Shown here: piece after piece, positions 1-7,329 of the stretch
Layout: each line of letters begins with the position of its first letter
How positions within the stretch are numbered: position 1 is the first letter of the stretch
DNA from: CAZHHH01 sp052400685
GTDB lineage: Bacteria; Bacteroidota; Bacteroidia; Bacteroidales; Marinilabiliaceae
Reading direction: 5' to 3' (one strand)
Length of the DNA: 13,304 nt
Assembly: GCA_052400685.1 (NCBI GenBank)
Contig: JBQTGJ010000033.1
The notes under the pieces: generated by a model
Database searches by the model: none
The model's input: the letters and a program-made list of their open reading frames with translations, nothing else
Told to the model about the DNA's origin: nothing
Position numbers and translations under genes: made by a program

Positions 1-119
1 TGAGACTACTGTCTCAAGGTGTATGAGACTACTGTCTCAAGGTGTATGAGACTACTGTCTCAAGGCGTATGAGACTACTGTCTCAAGGTATATGAGACTA
101 CTGTCTCAAGGTGTATGAG
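1..119. repeat. Tandem array of 23-bp hairpin repeats
   Basis: Five consecutive 23-bp units start at 1, 24, 47, 70 and 93, followed by the first four bases of a sixth. Units differ only in the last bases (ggtgta, ggcgta, ggtata). Each unit contains TGAGAC-TACT-GTCTCA, a perfect 6-bp stem with a 4-base loop, so the array is a row of small identical hairpins. It begins at the first base of the window, so its true length is unknown. There are no unique spacers, so it is not a CRISPR array. Confidence 0.95.
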
Positions 120-254
120 CTGAAAATGGGGGAACTCTGTGAATCCTGGACTTTTGGGCGTTGACGAAGTAATCGCTGTTTGCGGGAAATCCTGACTCTG
201 TCCGATAAGTTTACTGGCTGTTGCTGGGGACGAATAAACATTGCATCTTCAGCT
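118..254. repeat. 137-bp segment bounded by 11-bp inverted repeats
   Basis: AGCTGAAAATG at 118-128 and CATCTTCAGCT at 244-254 are reverse complements in 10 of 11 positions. The left arm starts just where the 23-bp tandem array stops. The segment between has no ORF. It could be a small non-autonomous element or a structured repeat; no target-site duplication is evident. Confidence 0.35.
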
Positions 255-393
255 TTTTAACGCGCGTATTCGACTTTCATTTATATGGATATAATTTGTT
301 TTTTGTAATAGCCCATTTTGAAACATTAGCTGATGTTTTAAAATGCCATACGTGATAATTTTTTTACACGTGGTTTTGTGAGCCGTTCGAATA

Positions 394-415
394 GGGCGTT
401 TGAGGGGCGGGGGGG
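394..415 (+). other. G-rich run with G-quadruplex potential
   Basis: GGG at 394-396, GGGG at 404-407 and seven G at 409-415 give at least four G-tracts with short loops on the + strand. This stands out in AT-rich DNA. The run of G is also followed by GGG-ACTCAT-CCC, a short hairpin. Any role is unknown. Confidence 0.35.
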
Positions 416-840
416 ACTCATCCCAATAAAGAGATTGCATTAACGAATACTTGATTGTTTTGCACATTATAAAAGCGAGAGTAACGAAATAAATGGTATT
501 CCCTTGTTGACACGATATCGCTTTAAGTCCAAATACTCAAGTTCTTTCTCCGCAGAAGCCAATTTTCTTACTTTTTGTACCGCCGTTTTAATTAAATAAT
601 TCGCTCATTTTAATTATTTGTTTTGACAACCATTAATTTTCAGTAATTTAGATGGTCGCTTTTAAAAATTACCGGAAGACTGTGTGAAGTTTGTGGTGAT
701 GTTTTGGTGTGGGTGATGCTTTTATATGATTTTATAAAAAAGAGATAATTACGTTTATATATTATGAATTATAATAATTGGATGCGGGTGTTCTGCCGCA
801 TTGAGAGAAAGATTTTGCAACCGAATAAAATTGAGATTTA

Positions 841-1032
841 TTGAAGACTAAAAAGAAAATTTACAATGACCGAAAAGGACGAGATTATATAAAGGAGACC
901 TATTTCGTTGGTGATAAAATGAAAATCAGAAAAGTCTATGTGATAGATCGAATTTCTGCAGAAGCGTATTATGAGAAAAATACAACTGATATTGACCATT
1001 TCTTGAATGGTGATTATTGGTTAATAAGTTAG
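841..1032 (+). CDS. Small hypothetical protein (63 aa, TTG start)
   Basis: I do not recognise this protein. It reads as a 63-residue basic and aromatic-rich polypeptide with alternating charged and beta-branched residues (for example RKVYVIDRISAEAYYEK), which looks like beta-strands rather than random translation. The start is uncertain: TTG at 841 gives the longest form, while ATG at 919 is in frame and gives a 37-residue product; an AGGAG at about 893 is a little far from it. After the TAG at 1030-1032 the same frame stays open for another 27 codons to a TAA at 1114-1116, only three bases before the ATG of the next gene. So the gene may have been about 91 residues long and be interrupted by a nonsense mutation, or the extension may be chance. 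It could form an operon with the lipoprotein gene that follows. Confidence 0.4.
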   Translation: MKTKKKIYNDRKGRDYIKETYFVGDKMKIRKVYVIDRISAEAYYEKNTTDIDHFLNGDYWLIS

Positions 1033-1119
1033 GAAAAGGATTCAAGTGGCGGGTCAAATAATCAAGAGCCTGACTTGTCGAATAATAAAAGTGAAAATTT
1101 ATTATTTGAAATTTAATAA

Positions 1120-1704
1120 ATGAGAAAAATGAAACGGACATTCCTACCATTAGCATTCCTACTGATTTTTTTGATAATCGTTGGATTGCAAAGTTGTACA
1201 TATGATTGTCCAGCATTTCCGGAATCTGAAACAATATGGATTCCGCATCAAAAAGGTGACGTTTTAAAATATTTTTCGGATTCAGACACTATGGATTTTG
1301 AGGTCATTGAAAGTTTTAAGTCTGGGCCTGATGATTTTAAAGGATTTATGATTATGGATTACGAGTGTGATTATGAGGGCTATTACTTAACTAATGAGAA
1401 CAATGACGGAATTAAGATTAAAGAACGAATTACAGCATTTTCAGGAATGGAGGTTGAATTCTCGGACGTTGACAATTATAAATTCTCGTTATATCTCGAC
1501 GACTTTGAAACGGATGACTTTAAAGTAAAATATTTTGTTGACACAGTAATAAATGCTATTGAATTTCAAGATGTCTTTAAGGTTTATAAGAAAAATTCAA
1601 ATTCTGATTGTCGCATTGATTGGATTATAAAGGCAAATAATGAAGGTGTGATTCAATATCACGATAAAACGACAGATAAGATTTGGACTAAAATTATTGA
1701 CTGA
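1120..1704 (+). CDS. Lipoprotein of unknown function (194 aa)
   Basis: The N-terminus is a clear lipoprotein signal: basic residues (MRKMKR), a hydrophobic stretch from about 8 to 22, then the lipobox L-Q-S-C with the lipid-bearing cysteine at residue 26. The mature part is acidic, rich in Asp, Phe and Tyr, and reads as a beta-rich globular domain of about 165 residues; it has further cysteines in TYDC near the start, in YECDY and in SDCRID. I recognise no catalytic motif or named family. It is probably anchored to the periplasmic face of a membrane or to the cell surface. ATG at 1129 (residue 4) is an alternative start. The gene starts three bases after the in-frame extension of the preceding small ORF, which suggests co-transcription. 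Function unknown; the lipoprotein call itself is secure. Confidence 0.8.
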   Translation: MRKMKRTFLPLAFLLIFLIIVGLQSCTYDCPAFPESETIWIPHQKGDVLKYFSDSDTMDFEVIESFKSGPDDFKGFMIMDYECDYEGYYLTNENNDGIKIKERITAFSGMEVEFSDVDNYKFSLYLDDFETDDFKVKYFVDTVINAIEFQDVFKVYKKNSNSDCRIDWIIKANNEGVIQYHDKTTDKIWTKIID

Positions 1705-1972
1705 TTGGATTGATGATAAACAACGATGGCAAAACACGCGGTAAGTGCTAAATTTGAACAATATGACATTTATTAAACGGCTTAGCAGACTGATACAAAA
1801 GTACTTTGAAATTCGCAATGATTTCTTACTGCCATCCGTTGCCACCAATATTAAGAAACCTACTGCTAAAATGATAACTATATGAAACGAGCCATGGGAA
1901 TTATTTCACACATAGGAGTATGATTAATTCAGGTGAGTTCCATGTGGCAAAAATCAAACAAAATACAAACAC
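1705..1972. other. Intergenic stretch with nested inverted repeats
   Basis: This 268-bp gap contains two nested inverted repeats. The outer pair is AACGATGGCA (1722-1731) with TGCCATCCGTT (1830-1840), complementary except for one bulged base. The inner pair is TGCTAA (1746-1751) with TTAGCA (1782-1787). There is no T-run typical of a terminator. A 40-codon ORF at 1763-1885 (MTFIKRLSRLIQ...) overlaps the repeats; I do not consider it supported. No clear TAnnTTTG promoter is seen before the gene at 1973. Confidence 0.4.
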
Positions 1973-3850
1973 ATGAAAGCAATAAATATCTTATTATTAA
2001 GCCTGATTTGCAGCAACGTATTCTCACAAGAAATTTTAGAAAAAGAGATTAAAACCGATGTAAATGAAGTAACAGTATTTCTTGATGGAGCACAAGTTCT
2101 TCGAAAAAAGACGGTTGATTTAAAAAAAGGTAAGACAATAATCAAATTTGTTAATTTATCTCCGTTTATAGATGCCAAAAGTGTTCAGGTAAAAGCTGAA
2201 GGGGAATTAACTGTTTTGGCTGTAAATCATCAGCAAAATTTTTTGGATAAATTAGAAAAATCTGTTGAATTGATTGATTTAGAAAAACAGCTTGAAATTA
2301 TTGATGATAAAATAGAATTGGAAAATACTTATTTGTCAATAATTAAGGAGGAACTTACATTTTTGCAAGAGAATAGAGATATTGGTGGAAAAAATGAGCA
2401 AGTGAGCATAATTAATCTTCAACAAACAGCTGAATTTTATAGTAGTAAATTGACTTCCTTGAAAATGAAAGAAATAGAGAGAACTAAAACTCTCAAAGCT
2501 TTAAACGTAGAAAAGAATGATTTGCATAATCAAATAAAAACCTTGACGAGTAAGAAAGAATACCCAACGGGCGAAATTTTAGTTAAAGTAGATGCAAAAC
2601 AAACCAATCAATATTCATTGGAATTAACATATTTGGTTAGAAACGTAGGATGGTTTCCATCCTATGATATCCGGGCAAAAAATGTAAATGAACCAGTGCA
2701 ATTGATTTATAAGGCAAATGTTAAACAAGACACAAAAGTTGATTGGTCAAATGTAAAACTAAAATTCTCCTCTGCAGACCCAAATATTTCGGGCGTTGCA
2801 CCCGAACTACAAACGTATTTTTTAAATTATAATACTTTACCTCCAACATATAAACTGACTGCAAATAGTGTAAGAGGTAAAGTCGTTGATGGTAACGGAG
2901 AACCTTTACCAGGAGCCAACGTGATTGTTCAGGGCACGACCATTGGAACAGTAACAGATTTAGAAGGGAATTATTCAATTACAATTCCGAATAATTCAAG
3001 CCAGTTGACATATTCTTTTATAGGTTTTAATTCAACGACTTTACCAATTACAAATTCTATCATGAATGTTGCCCTCGAAGAAAATGAAATGGAACTTCAA
3101 GAAGTTGTTGTATCTGGATACGGCACAAAGAACAATGTCTCAGAAGCCTTACAAGGCAGAATGGCCGGTGTTGATATTTACAAATCAAAAAAAATAAGAG
3201 GGGCGAGTAGTCTGGCAATACCAACTGCACGGGTTGAGAATCAGACAACGGTTGATTTTGAAATTAATACACCATATACAGTTAAATCGGACAATAAAAA
3301 TTATACGGTTGATATGGAGGTATATAACTTACCAGCTTTTTATCAATATTATTGTGTGCCTAAGGTCGATAAAGATGCTTTTTTAATAGCTAATATTATC
3401 GATTGGGAGAAATACAATTTATTAGAAGGTGAGGCAAATGTCTTTTTTGAGGATACTTTTGTAGGTAAAACGCTTCTTGATGTACGCTACGCCTCTGATA
3501 CACTAGAGATTTCGTTGGGGCGTGATAAAAAAGTGTCTGTAAATCGTGAAAAAATAAAAGATTTCACTGATAAACAATTTATTGGAAACAAAAAAGAAGA
3601 AACCCGGGCATGGAAAACAACTGTTAGAAACAATAAAAATCAAGTGATTAACATGATAATCCTTGACCAGGTCCCGGTTTCCACAATTATGGAGATTGAG
3701 GTTAATGTTCAAAATAAATCGGGAGCAAGACAAAATTCAGAGACTGGAGAAATAAAATGGGAATTTGAGTTGAAACCAAATGATAAAAAGGTTTTAGAAT
3801 TAAAATATTCGGTTAAATATCCAAAATATAGAAATTTGATTGTGGAATAA
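1973..3850 (+). CDS. Secreted DUF4139 (MuiA-like) protein with inserted SusC-type domain
   Basis: This 625-residue protein has a Sec signal peptide (residues 1 to about 18, ending NVFS-QE). The next part matches the mucoidy-inhibitor MuiA/DUF4140-DUF4139 family: an N-terminal beta domain (VNEVTVFLDGAQVLRK, 29-45), a long coiled-coil-like helical region (about 95-195) and the DUF4139 hallmark NVGWFPSYDIRA (224-235). At about 299-365 the family fold is interrupted by a carboxypeptidase D regulatory-like domain (VRGKVVDGNGEPLPGANV onward), as found at the start of SusC/TonB-dependent receptors. It is followed at 375-401 by a TonB-box/plug-like stretch with EVVVSGYGTKNN and LQGRMAGVDI. DUF4139 sequence then resumes (TTVDFEINTPYTV, 425-437) to the end, closing with LELKYSVKYPKYR. 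There is no outer-membrane barrel, so it is not a receptor. It should be periplasmic or surface-exposed; its biochemical role is unknown. Domain identity is confident, function is not. Confidence 0.88.
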   Translation: MKAINILLLSLICSNVFSQEILEKEIKTDVNEVTVFLDGAQVLRKKTVDLKKGKTIIKFVNLSPFIDAKSVQVKAEGELTVLAVNHQQNFLDKLEKSVELIDLEKQLEIIDDKIELENTYLSIIKEELTFLQENRDIGGKNEQVSIINLQQTAEFYSSKLTSLKMKEIERTKTLKALNVEKNDLHNQIKTLTSKKEYPTGEILVKVDAKQTNQYSLELTYLVRNVGWFPSYDIRAKNVNEPVQLIYKANVKQDTKVDWSNVKLKFSSADPNISGVAPELQTYFLNYNTLPPTYKLTANSVRGKVVDGNGEPLPGANVIVQGTTIGTVTDLEGNYSITIPNNSSQLTYSFIGFNSTTLPITNSIMNVALEENEMELQEVVVSGYGTKNNVSEALQGRMAGVDIYKSKKIRGASSLAIPTARVENQTTVDFEINTPYTVKSDNKNYTVDMEVYNLPAFYQYYCVPKVDKDAFLIANIIDWEKYNLLEGEANVFFEDTFVGKTLLDVRYASDTLEISLGRDKKVSVNREKIKDFTDKQFIGNKKEETRAWKTTVRNNKNQVINMIILDQVPVSTIMEIEVNVQNKSGARQNSETGEIKWEFELKPNDKKVLELKYSVKYPKYRNLIVE

Positions 3851-4117
3851 AAATTATGCCCAATATATAGAAGTATGAGGAATCGTCACGCCCCTGCAAT
3901 TATCCTATGTGGGGACACATTCCGATAGGACTACAACTGGATATTCTGGACTTACTGTCGTCTTTTTATGTTTTTGAAAGGAATGCCATGCTTGCATTGT
4001 GTAGTTTTTAATTTTTTTGAGAGAAAAGTGATCGTTGTAACGTAAAAATTCTCACATTTTATAAATAAATCCGACCTTGCAGTGATTTTGTCCCATATAA
4101 AATAAAGCAAGATTTAT
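3851..4117. other. Intergenic stretch with small hairpins
   Basis: A hairpin is formed by TCCTA/TAGGA (3903-3907 with 3926-3930) with an inner TGTG/CACA. A weaker stem AATGC/GCATT (3982-3986 with 3994-3998) is followed by T-runs at 4005-4018 and might act as a weak terminator on the + strand, though it sits 130 bp after the stop codon. No promoter is convincing. Confidence 0.3.
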
Positions 4118-6361
4118 TTGAAAAGAGAAATAGAACTACTGGCCCCCGGGGGTGATGTTGATGCCATTAAAGCGGCCGTTGCTGCAGGGGCAAATGCGGT
4201 GTATTGCGGTCTGGATAGGTTCAATGCGCGCAATCGTGCCACCAATATTTCTTTTGAAACGTTGCAAGGCATTTTACGTTTGGCACATGAAAATAATTGT
4301 CAGGTTTTTGTTACCCTTAATATCCTTTTTGTCAATAATGAGATGCCTGCCCTGGTGACTTTGCTCAATAAATTGGTAAACACTTCCATTGATGGTGTAA
4401 TTGTGCAGGATTTGGGTTTGTTTTATCTCCTGAGTCGCTATTTTAAAAGTCTTAAGATTCACGCCTCCACACAAGTGACGACCCATAATCAAGGGCAAGT
4501 TTTGTTTTTGAGTCGCTTAAAAGCCACGCGCGTGAATTTATCACGCGAACTCAACCTTACAGAAATCACTGAGCTAAGCAATATTGCTCATCAACACGAG
4601 ATGTTATGCGAGGTATTTGTTCATGGCTCCAATTGTCTCTCTTTCTCGGGACTTTGTTATATGAGTTCAGCCCTGGGAGGAAATTCCGGCAATAGAGGAC
4701 GGTGCAGTCAGCCTTGTCGCAATGCCTACCAAACAACTTCTGTAAAAAAGGATTTTCCGCTCAACCTAAAAGACAATTCGGCCTATTTTGATATTAAAGA
4801 ATTGGCGCTTGCCGGAGTTGATTCATTCAAAATAGAAGGGCGGATTAAGCAATTTCATTATGTTTATACGGTGGTAAACAGTTGGCGAAAGCAGTTACAG
4901 CATTTCTATTTAAATGAGGAGATGGACCGGGATAATAGTTCGCTATACAAAGTTTTTAACCGCGATTTTACCAATTCTTATTTAAAAGGAAGGATGGGTA
5001 AAGATCTGTTTATCGATCAACCCCGCAACCATGCAGCTTTGCATTTGGCTCAGCGTTTTGGTGCTGTCAATGAGTCGGGTTTAGACAAAGCCCAGCGGCT
5101 ATTGGATATGGAAAAGGCCGAAGGTGAGCAATCTGTCAGAAAAATAATAGATGGCCTGAGCATCAATAAAGTGCCCATACAGATTGAAGTGTCGGGTAGG
5201 GTAGGAGCGCCTTTGAAATTAACCATTAAAACGCCCGAAAATATTTTTGTGGTGACTTCAGAAGGAGTGCTGAAGACTAAGGGTACCGAAGCACTCAGCA
5301 AAGAGCTCTTACTACATCGATTAAAAGCCTTAAATGAAACAAACTTTTTTGTGCACCAATTAATTGTTGATGATCTTGCCGCAGGTGTTTTTATTCCTTT
5401 TAAGGAGTTGGTCGTTATTAAAAACAAAATAATGCAGGTGTTGAGTGGAATAGATAAAATGATTGCCCCCACCGTATTGTCCAAAATTCCCATGGCAAGG
5501 CATGCGCCTGTAAAAACAGCTCTACTGGTTTTAATTTCTTCGGTAGATGAGGTGCAGGAATGCGAAAACAGATCAGCTCGTATCTATTTTAAATTGCCAG
5601 GTGGGTTAAAAGACCGTTATGACGAGTTATTGGAAATATTTATCAAACACCCAAAATTGATTCCCTGGTTTCCGGCTGTAATCATTGGCGATGATTATAC
5701 CGCTGCAATTCAATTACTAAAAGCATTGCAAATACAAAATATAGTTACAAACAACACAGGTGTTGCTTTTGAAGCCGATCAGATGGGTTTGAAATGGATC
5801 GCCGGGCCATATTTGAATCTGACGAATTCGTATAGCTTGCTATGTTTAAAGGAACAGTTTAATTGCAGCGGAGCTTTTTTGTCCAATGAGCTAAGCAAGG
5901 TTCAGCTTAAGGGCATAAAAAAGCCTGCCGGTTTTCAAATTTACTATAGCATATATCATCCTATGGTTTTAATGACCAGCCGTGCCTGTTTGTTTCATCA
6001 GGTGAGTGGTTGCGATAAAAAAACGATGGATGCATTGTGTCTTGGTAGTTGTAAAAAGGAGGCTTCGATTACTAATTTAAAGCAGCAACATTTTTATCTC
6101 GATAAATCAAAAGGTAATTACAATACATTACTCAATGAAGTACACTATTTGAATACCGATTTAATTTTTGATTTCCCCAATCAATTTGCCGGTGTATTAA
6201 TTGATTTGACTCCGGTGCACACTCAAACAAATGCGCCAATGGATAAGGGATATACCATCCGTTTATTCGAAAATATTCTGAATATGGATGTGGATGCAGT
6301 GAATCAATTGCATAAAAATATTTATCCTACTACCCATCTGCAATACGTAAAGGGGTTTTAG
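4118..6361 (+). CDS. U32-family protein with Fe-S cysteines, RlhA-like (747 aa)
   Basis: The start of the protein (KREIELLAPGGDVDAIKAAVAAGANAVYCG) and the signature around 165-184 (EVFVHGSNCLSFSGLCYMSS) are diagnostic of peptidase family U32. Cysteines at 173, 180, 196 and 200, the last two in GNRGRCSQPCR, match the cluster that binds an iron-sulfur centre in studied members such as UbiU/UbiV. Long members with a C-terminal extension (DUF3656 type) include E. coli RlhA, needed for hydroxylation of a 23S rRNA cytidine; this protein has that overall build and a second cysteine group at about 620-650 (SRACLFH...GC...CLGSC). I therefore favour RNA modification over proteolysis, in the cytoplasm. 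TTG at 4118 is the only plausible start, because a stop (TAA, 4103-4105) lies just upstream in frame and the family N-terminus begins right there. It stands alone, with no operon partner. Confidence 0.88.
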   Translation: MKREIELLAPGGDVDAIKAAVAAGANAVYCGLDRFNARNRATNISFETLQGILRLAHENNCQVFVTLNILFVNNEMPALVTLLNKLVNTSIDGVIVQDLGLFYLLSRYFKSLKIHASTQVTTHNQGQVLFLSRLKATRVNLSRELNLTEITELSNIAHQHEMLCEVFVHGSNCLSFSGLCYMSSALGGNSGNRGRCSQPCRNAYQTTSVKKDFPLNLKDNSAYFDIKELALAGVDSFKIEGRIKQFHYVYTVVNSWRKQLQHFYLNEEMDRDNSSLYKVFNRDFTNSYLKGRMGKDLFIDQPRNHAALHLAQRFGAVNESGLDKAQRLLDMEKAEGEQSVRKIIDGLSINKVPIQIEVSGRVGAPLKLTIKTPENIFVVTSEGVLKTKGTEALSKELLLHRLKALNETNFFVHQLIVDDLAAGVFIPFKELVVIKNKIMQVLSGIDKMIAPTVLSKIPMARHAPVKTALLVLISSVDEVQECENRSARIYFKLPGGLKDRYDELLEIFIKHPKLIPWFPAVIIGDDYTAAIQLLKALQIQNIVTNNTGVAFEADQMGLKWIAGPYLNLTNSYSLLCLKEQFNCSGAFLSNELSKVQLKGIKKPAGFQIYYSIYHPMVLMTSRACLFHQVSGCDKKTMDALCLGSCKKEASITNLKQQHFYLDKSKGNYNTLLNEVHYLNTDLIFDFPNQFAGVLIDLTPVHTQTNAPMDKGYTIRLFENILNMDVDAVNQLHKNIYPTTHLQYVKGF

Positions 6362-6656
6362 AGGTGGAAGATTAATAGAGACCCTCAATATACCACCACT
6401 TCCATTTAAATATTCGCGATTATCGTTCAATTTTTTCAGTAAGTGTCAACGAAGGCGACGTTTGTAGTTTGTCTAATGACCGGTAAAGGCAATATTTTTC
6501 AGTTTATTTGTATTTTGTCAGGACTTTCGTGGTGGCTAAAATTAGAATAACCTCGTTCTGGGCATAACCTTCCGGTTTGCTTAATTATTCTGGGTTACAA
6601 CCTTCCGTAGATCAATAAATTAATTGATTTTTAAAAATAAAGGTAATAATATTAGG

Positions 6657-6683
6657 TTGTTTCTAACCGATTGTTTAGTTTTG
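6657..6683 (+). promoter_or_regulatory. Putative Bacteroidota-type promoter of tetR
   Basis: TAGTTTTG at 6676-6683 fits the Bacteroidota -7 consensus TAnnTTTG exactly, and a TTG at 6657-6659 is a possible -33 element with 16 bases between, slightly short for the usual spacing. The start codon is 17 bp further on. The operator motif overlaps this promoter, which would suit self-repression. Confidence 0.45.
6661..6680. promoter_or_regulatory. TetR operator-like site, copy 1
   Basis: TTCTAACCGATTGTTTAGTT matches the perfect palindrome at 7283-7302 in 16 of 20 positions, with the right half fully conserved and the left half degenerate. It overlaps the predicted -7/-33 region of tetR. Binding by the TetR protein encoded next to it is inferred. 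Confidence 0.55.
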
Positions 6684-6700
6684 CATCGTAATTAAAAGCA

Positions 6701-7264
6701 ATGGCAAGGAAAAAGGAATATAACGAAGATGTAGTCGTTGAAAAAGCGATGAACCTGTTTTGGCGAAATGGGTATGAAGCGACATCAATGCAAATGCTTG
6801 AAAAGGAAATGGGGATTAACAAGTTTTCGATATATTCAAGTTTTGGAAACAAGCATGGTTTATTTCTCGAATGTTTAAAAAGTTACGAAAAGAAAGTCAA
6901 TTCCATTTTTGAACAATTTAAAAATTCAAATAATGGCGTAGATGATATTAAAGACTTTTTTTATAATTCAGTCCGAATTTGCAATGTGGATGGAAATGAA
7001 AAAGGCTGTTTACTTACTAATACTTACAATGAATTTTCAGACAAAGAAGATGAACCAATTAATGAACAAATAAATTCTTTTATGGATAATCTGAAAGAGT
7101 TGTTCATTGAAAAATTAAAAATGAATTCTGAGAAGGATGAAGAGACTGTATTAAAACAGGCAAACTATTTATTAATAGCAAAGCACGGTTTGGCAGCAGC
7201 TTCAAGAGTAAATAGTAACCAGGAAATAGAAGATTATATCGAAATGATCTTCAGGAATTTATAA
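6701..7264 (+). CDS. TetR/AcrR-family transcriptional regulator
   Basis: The 187-residue length and the N-terminal DNA-binding domain are typical of TetR/AcrR repressors: helix 1 (EDVVVEKAMNLFWRNGYEATS, 9-29) and the helix-turn-helix with MQMLEKEMGINKFSIYSSFGNKHGLF (30-55), including the family pattern Y-x-x-F-x-x-K. The C-terminal ligand domain contains NEKGCLLTNT (99-108) with Cys103, similar to the GCLL motif found in a subgroup of these regulators; together with Cys94 it might sense oxidants or electrophiles, but that is inference. Operator-like palindromes lie just upstream (6661-6680) and just downstream (7283-7302, before the DoxX gene), so it very likely represses both itself and the doxX-ahpD pair. 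ATG at 6701 gives the usual short N-terminal arm. Confidence 0.92.
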   Translation: MARKKEYNEDVVVEKAMNLFWRNGYEATSMQMLEKEMGINKFSIYSSFGNKHGLFLECLKSYEKKVNSIFEQFKNSNNGVDDIKDFFYNSVRICNVDGNEKGCLLTNTYNEFSDKEDEPINEQINSFMDNLKELFIEKLKMNSEKDEETVLKQANYLLIAKHGLAAASRVNSNQEIEDYIEMIFRNL

Positions 7265-7282
7265 GCATTTTTTTTAACCTTA

Positions 7283-7302
7283 AACTAAACGAATGTTTAG
7301 TT
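7283..7302. promoter_or_regulatory. TetR operator-like palindrome, copy 2
   Basis: AACTAAAC-GAAT-GTTTAGTT is a perfect 8-4-8 inverted repeat in the 65-bp gap between tetR and the DoxX gene, 27 bp before the DoxX start codon. Its size and symmetry are typical of TetR-family operators, and a related copy overlaps the tetR promoter. Confidence 0.7.
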
Positions 7303-7329
7303 ATTTAATTATTAATAGACAATCCAATC

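Larger units (their letters stand above)
116..840. other. Gene-poor stretch with inverted repeats and a G-rich run
   Basis: I see no convincing gene in this 725-bp stretch. It holds an 11-bp inverted repeat pair (118-128 with 244-254), a small stem ACGTG/CACGT (350-354 with 367-371), a stem AACAT/ATGTT (322-326 with 333-337), a G-rich run (394-415) and a hairpin ATGCGG/CCGCAT (782-787 with 796-801) about 40 bp before the first + strand ORF. On the minus strand, positions 604 down to 467 are open and give a charged, protein-like 45-residue reading without a start codon; this may be a decayed gene. Confidence 0.5.
6362..6700. other. Intergenic stretch upstream of tetR
   Basis: This 339-bp gap carries the tetR promoter and operator at its right end. 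Just after the preceding stop codon a stem TGGAAG/CTTCCA (6365-6370 with 6399-6404) is possible but no T-run follows. A near-duplicate of about 20 bp occurs at 6556-6574 and 6588-6607 (TTCTGGG, then AACCTTCCG). AGAATAA/TTATTCT (6544-6550 with 6585-6591) is a short inverted repeat around the first copy. No ORF is credible here. Confidence 0.4.

Noticed and set aside
1..119. CRISPR array
   Set aside because: The units follow each other directly with no unique spacers and no cas genes are present.
249..467. Minus-strand 72-aa ORF
   Set aside because: Composition does not look like a folded protein and it runs through a G-rich run and an inverted repeat.
926..1234. Minus-strand 102-aa ORF
   Set aside because: It lies antisense to the small ORF and the lipoprotein signal peptide; the + strand reading has clear protein features.
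1763..1885. 40-codon + strand ORF
   Set aside because: Short, unrecognised, no ribosome binding site, and it overlaps nested inverted repeats.
3982..4018. Rho-independent terminator
   Set aside because: The stem is only five base pairs and lies about 130 bp after the stop codon; the T-run could be simple AT-richness.
5050..5493. Minus-strand 147-aa ORF
   Set aside because: It is antisense to the conserved U32-family gene and is a reading shadow.
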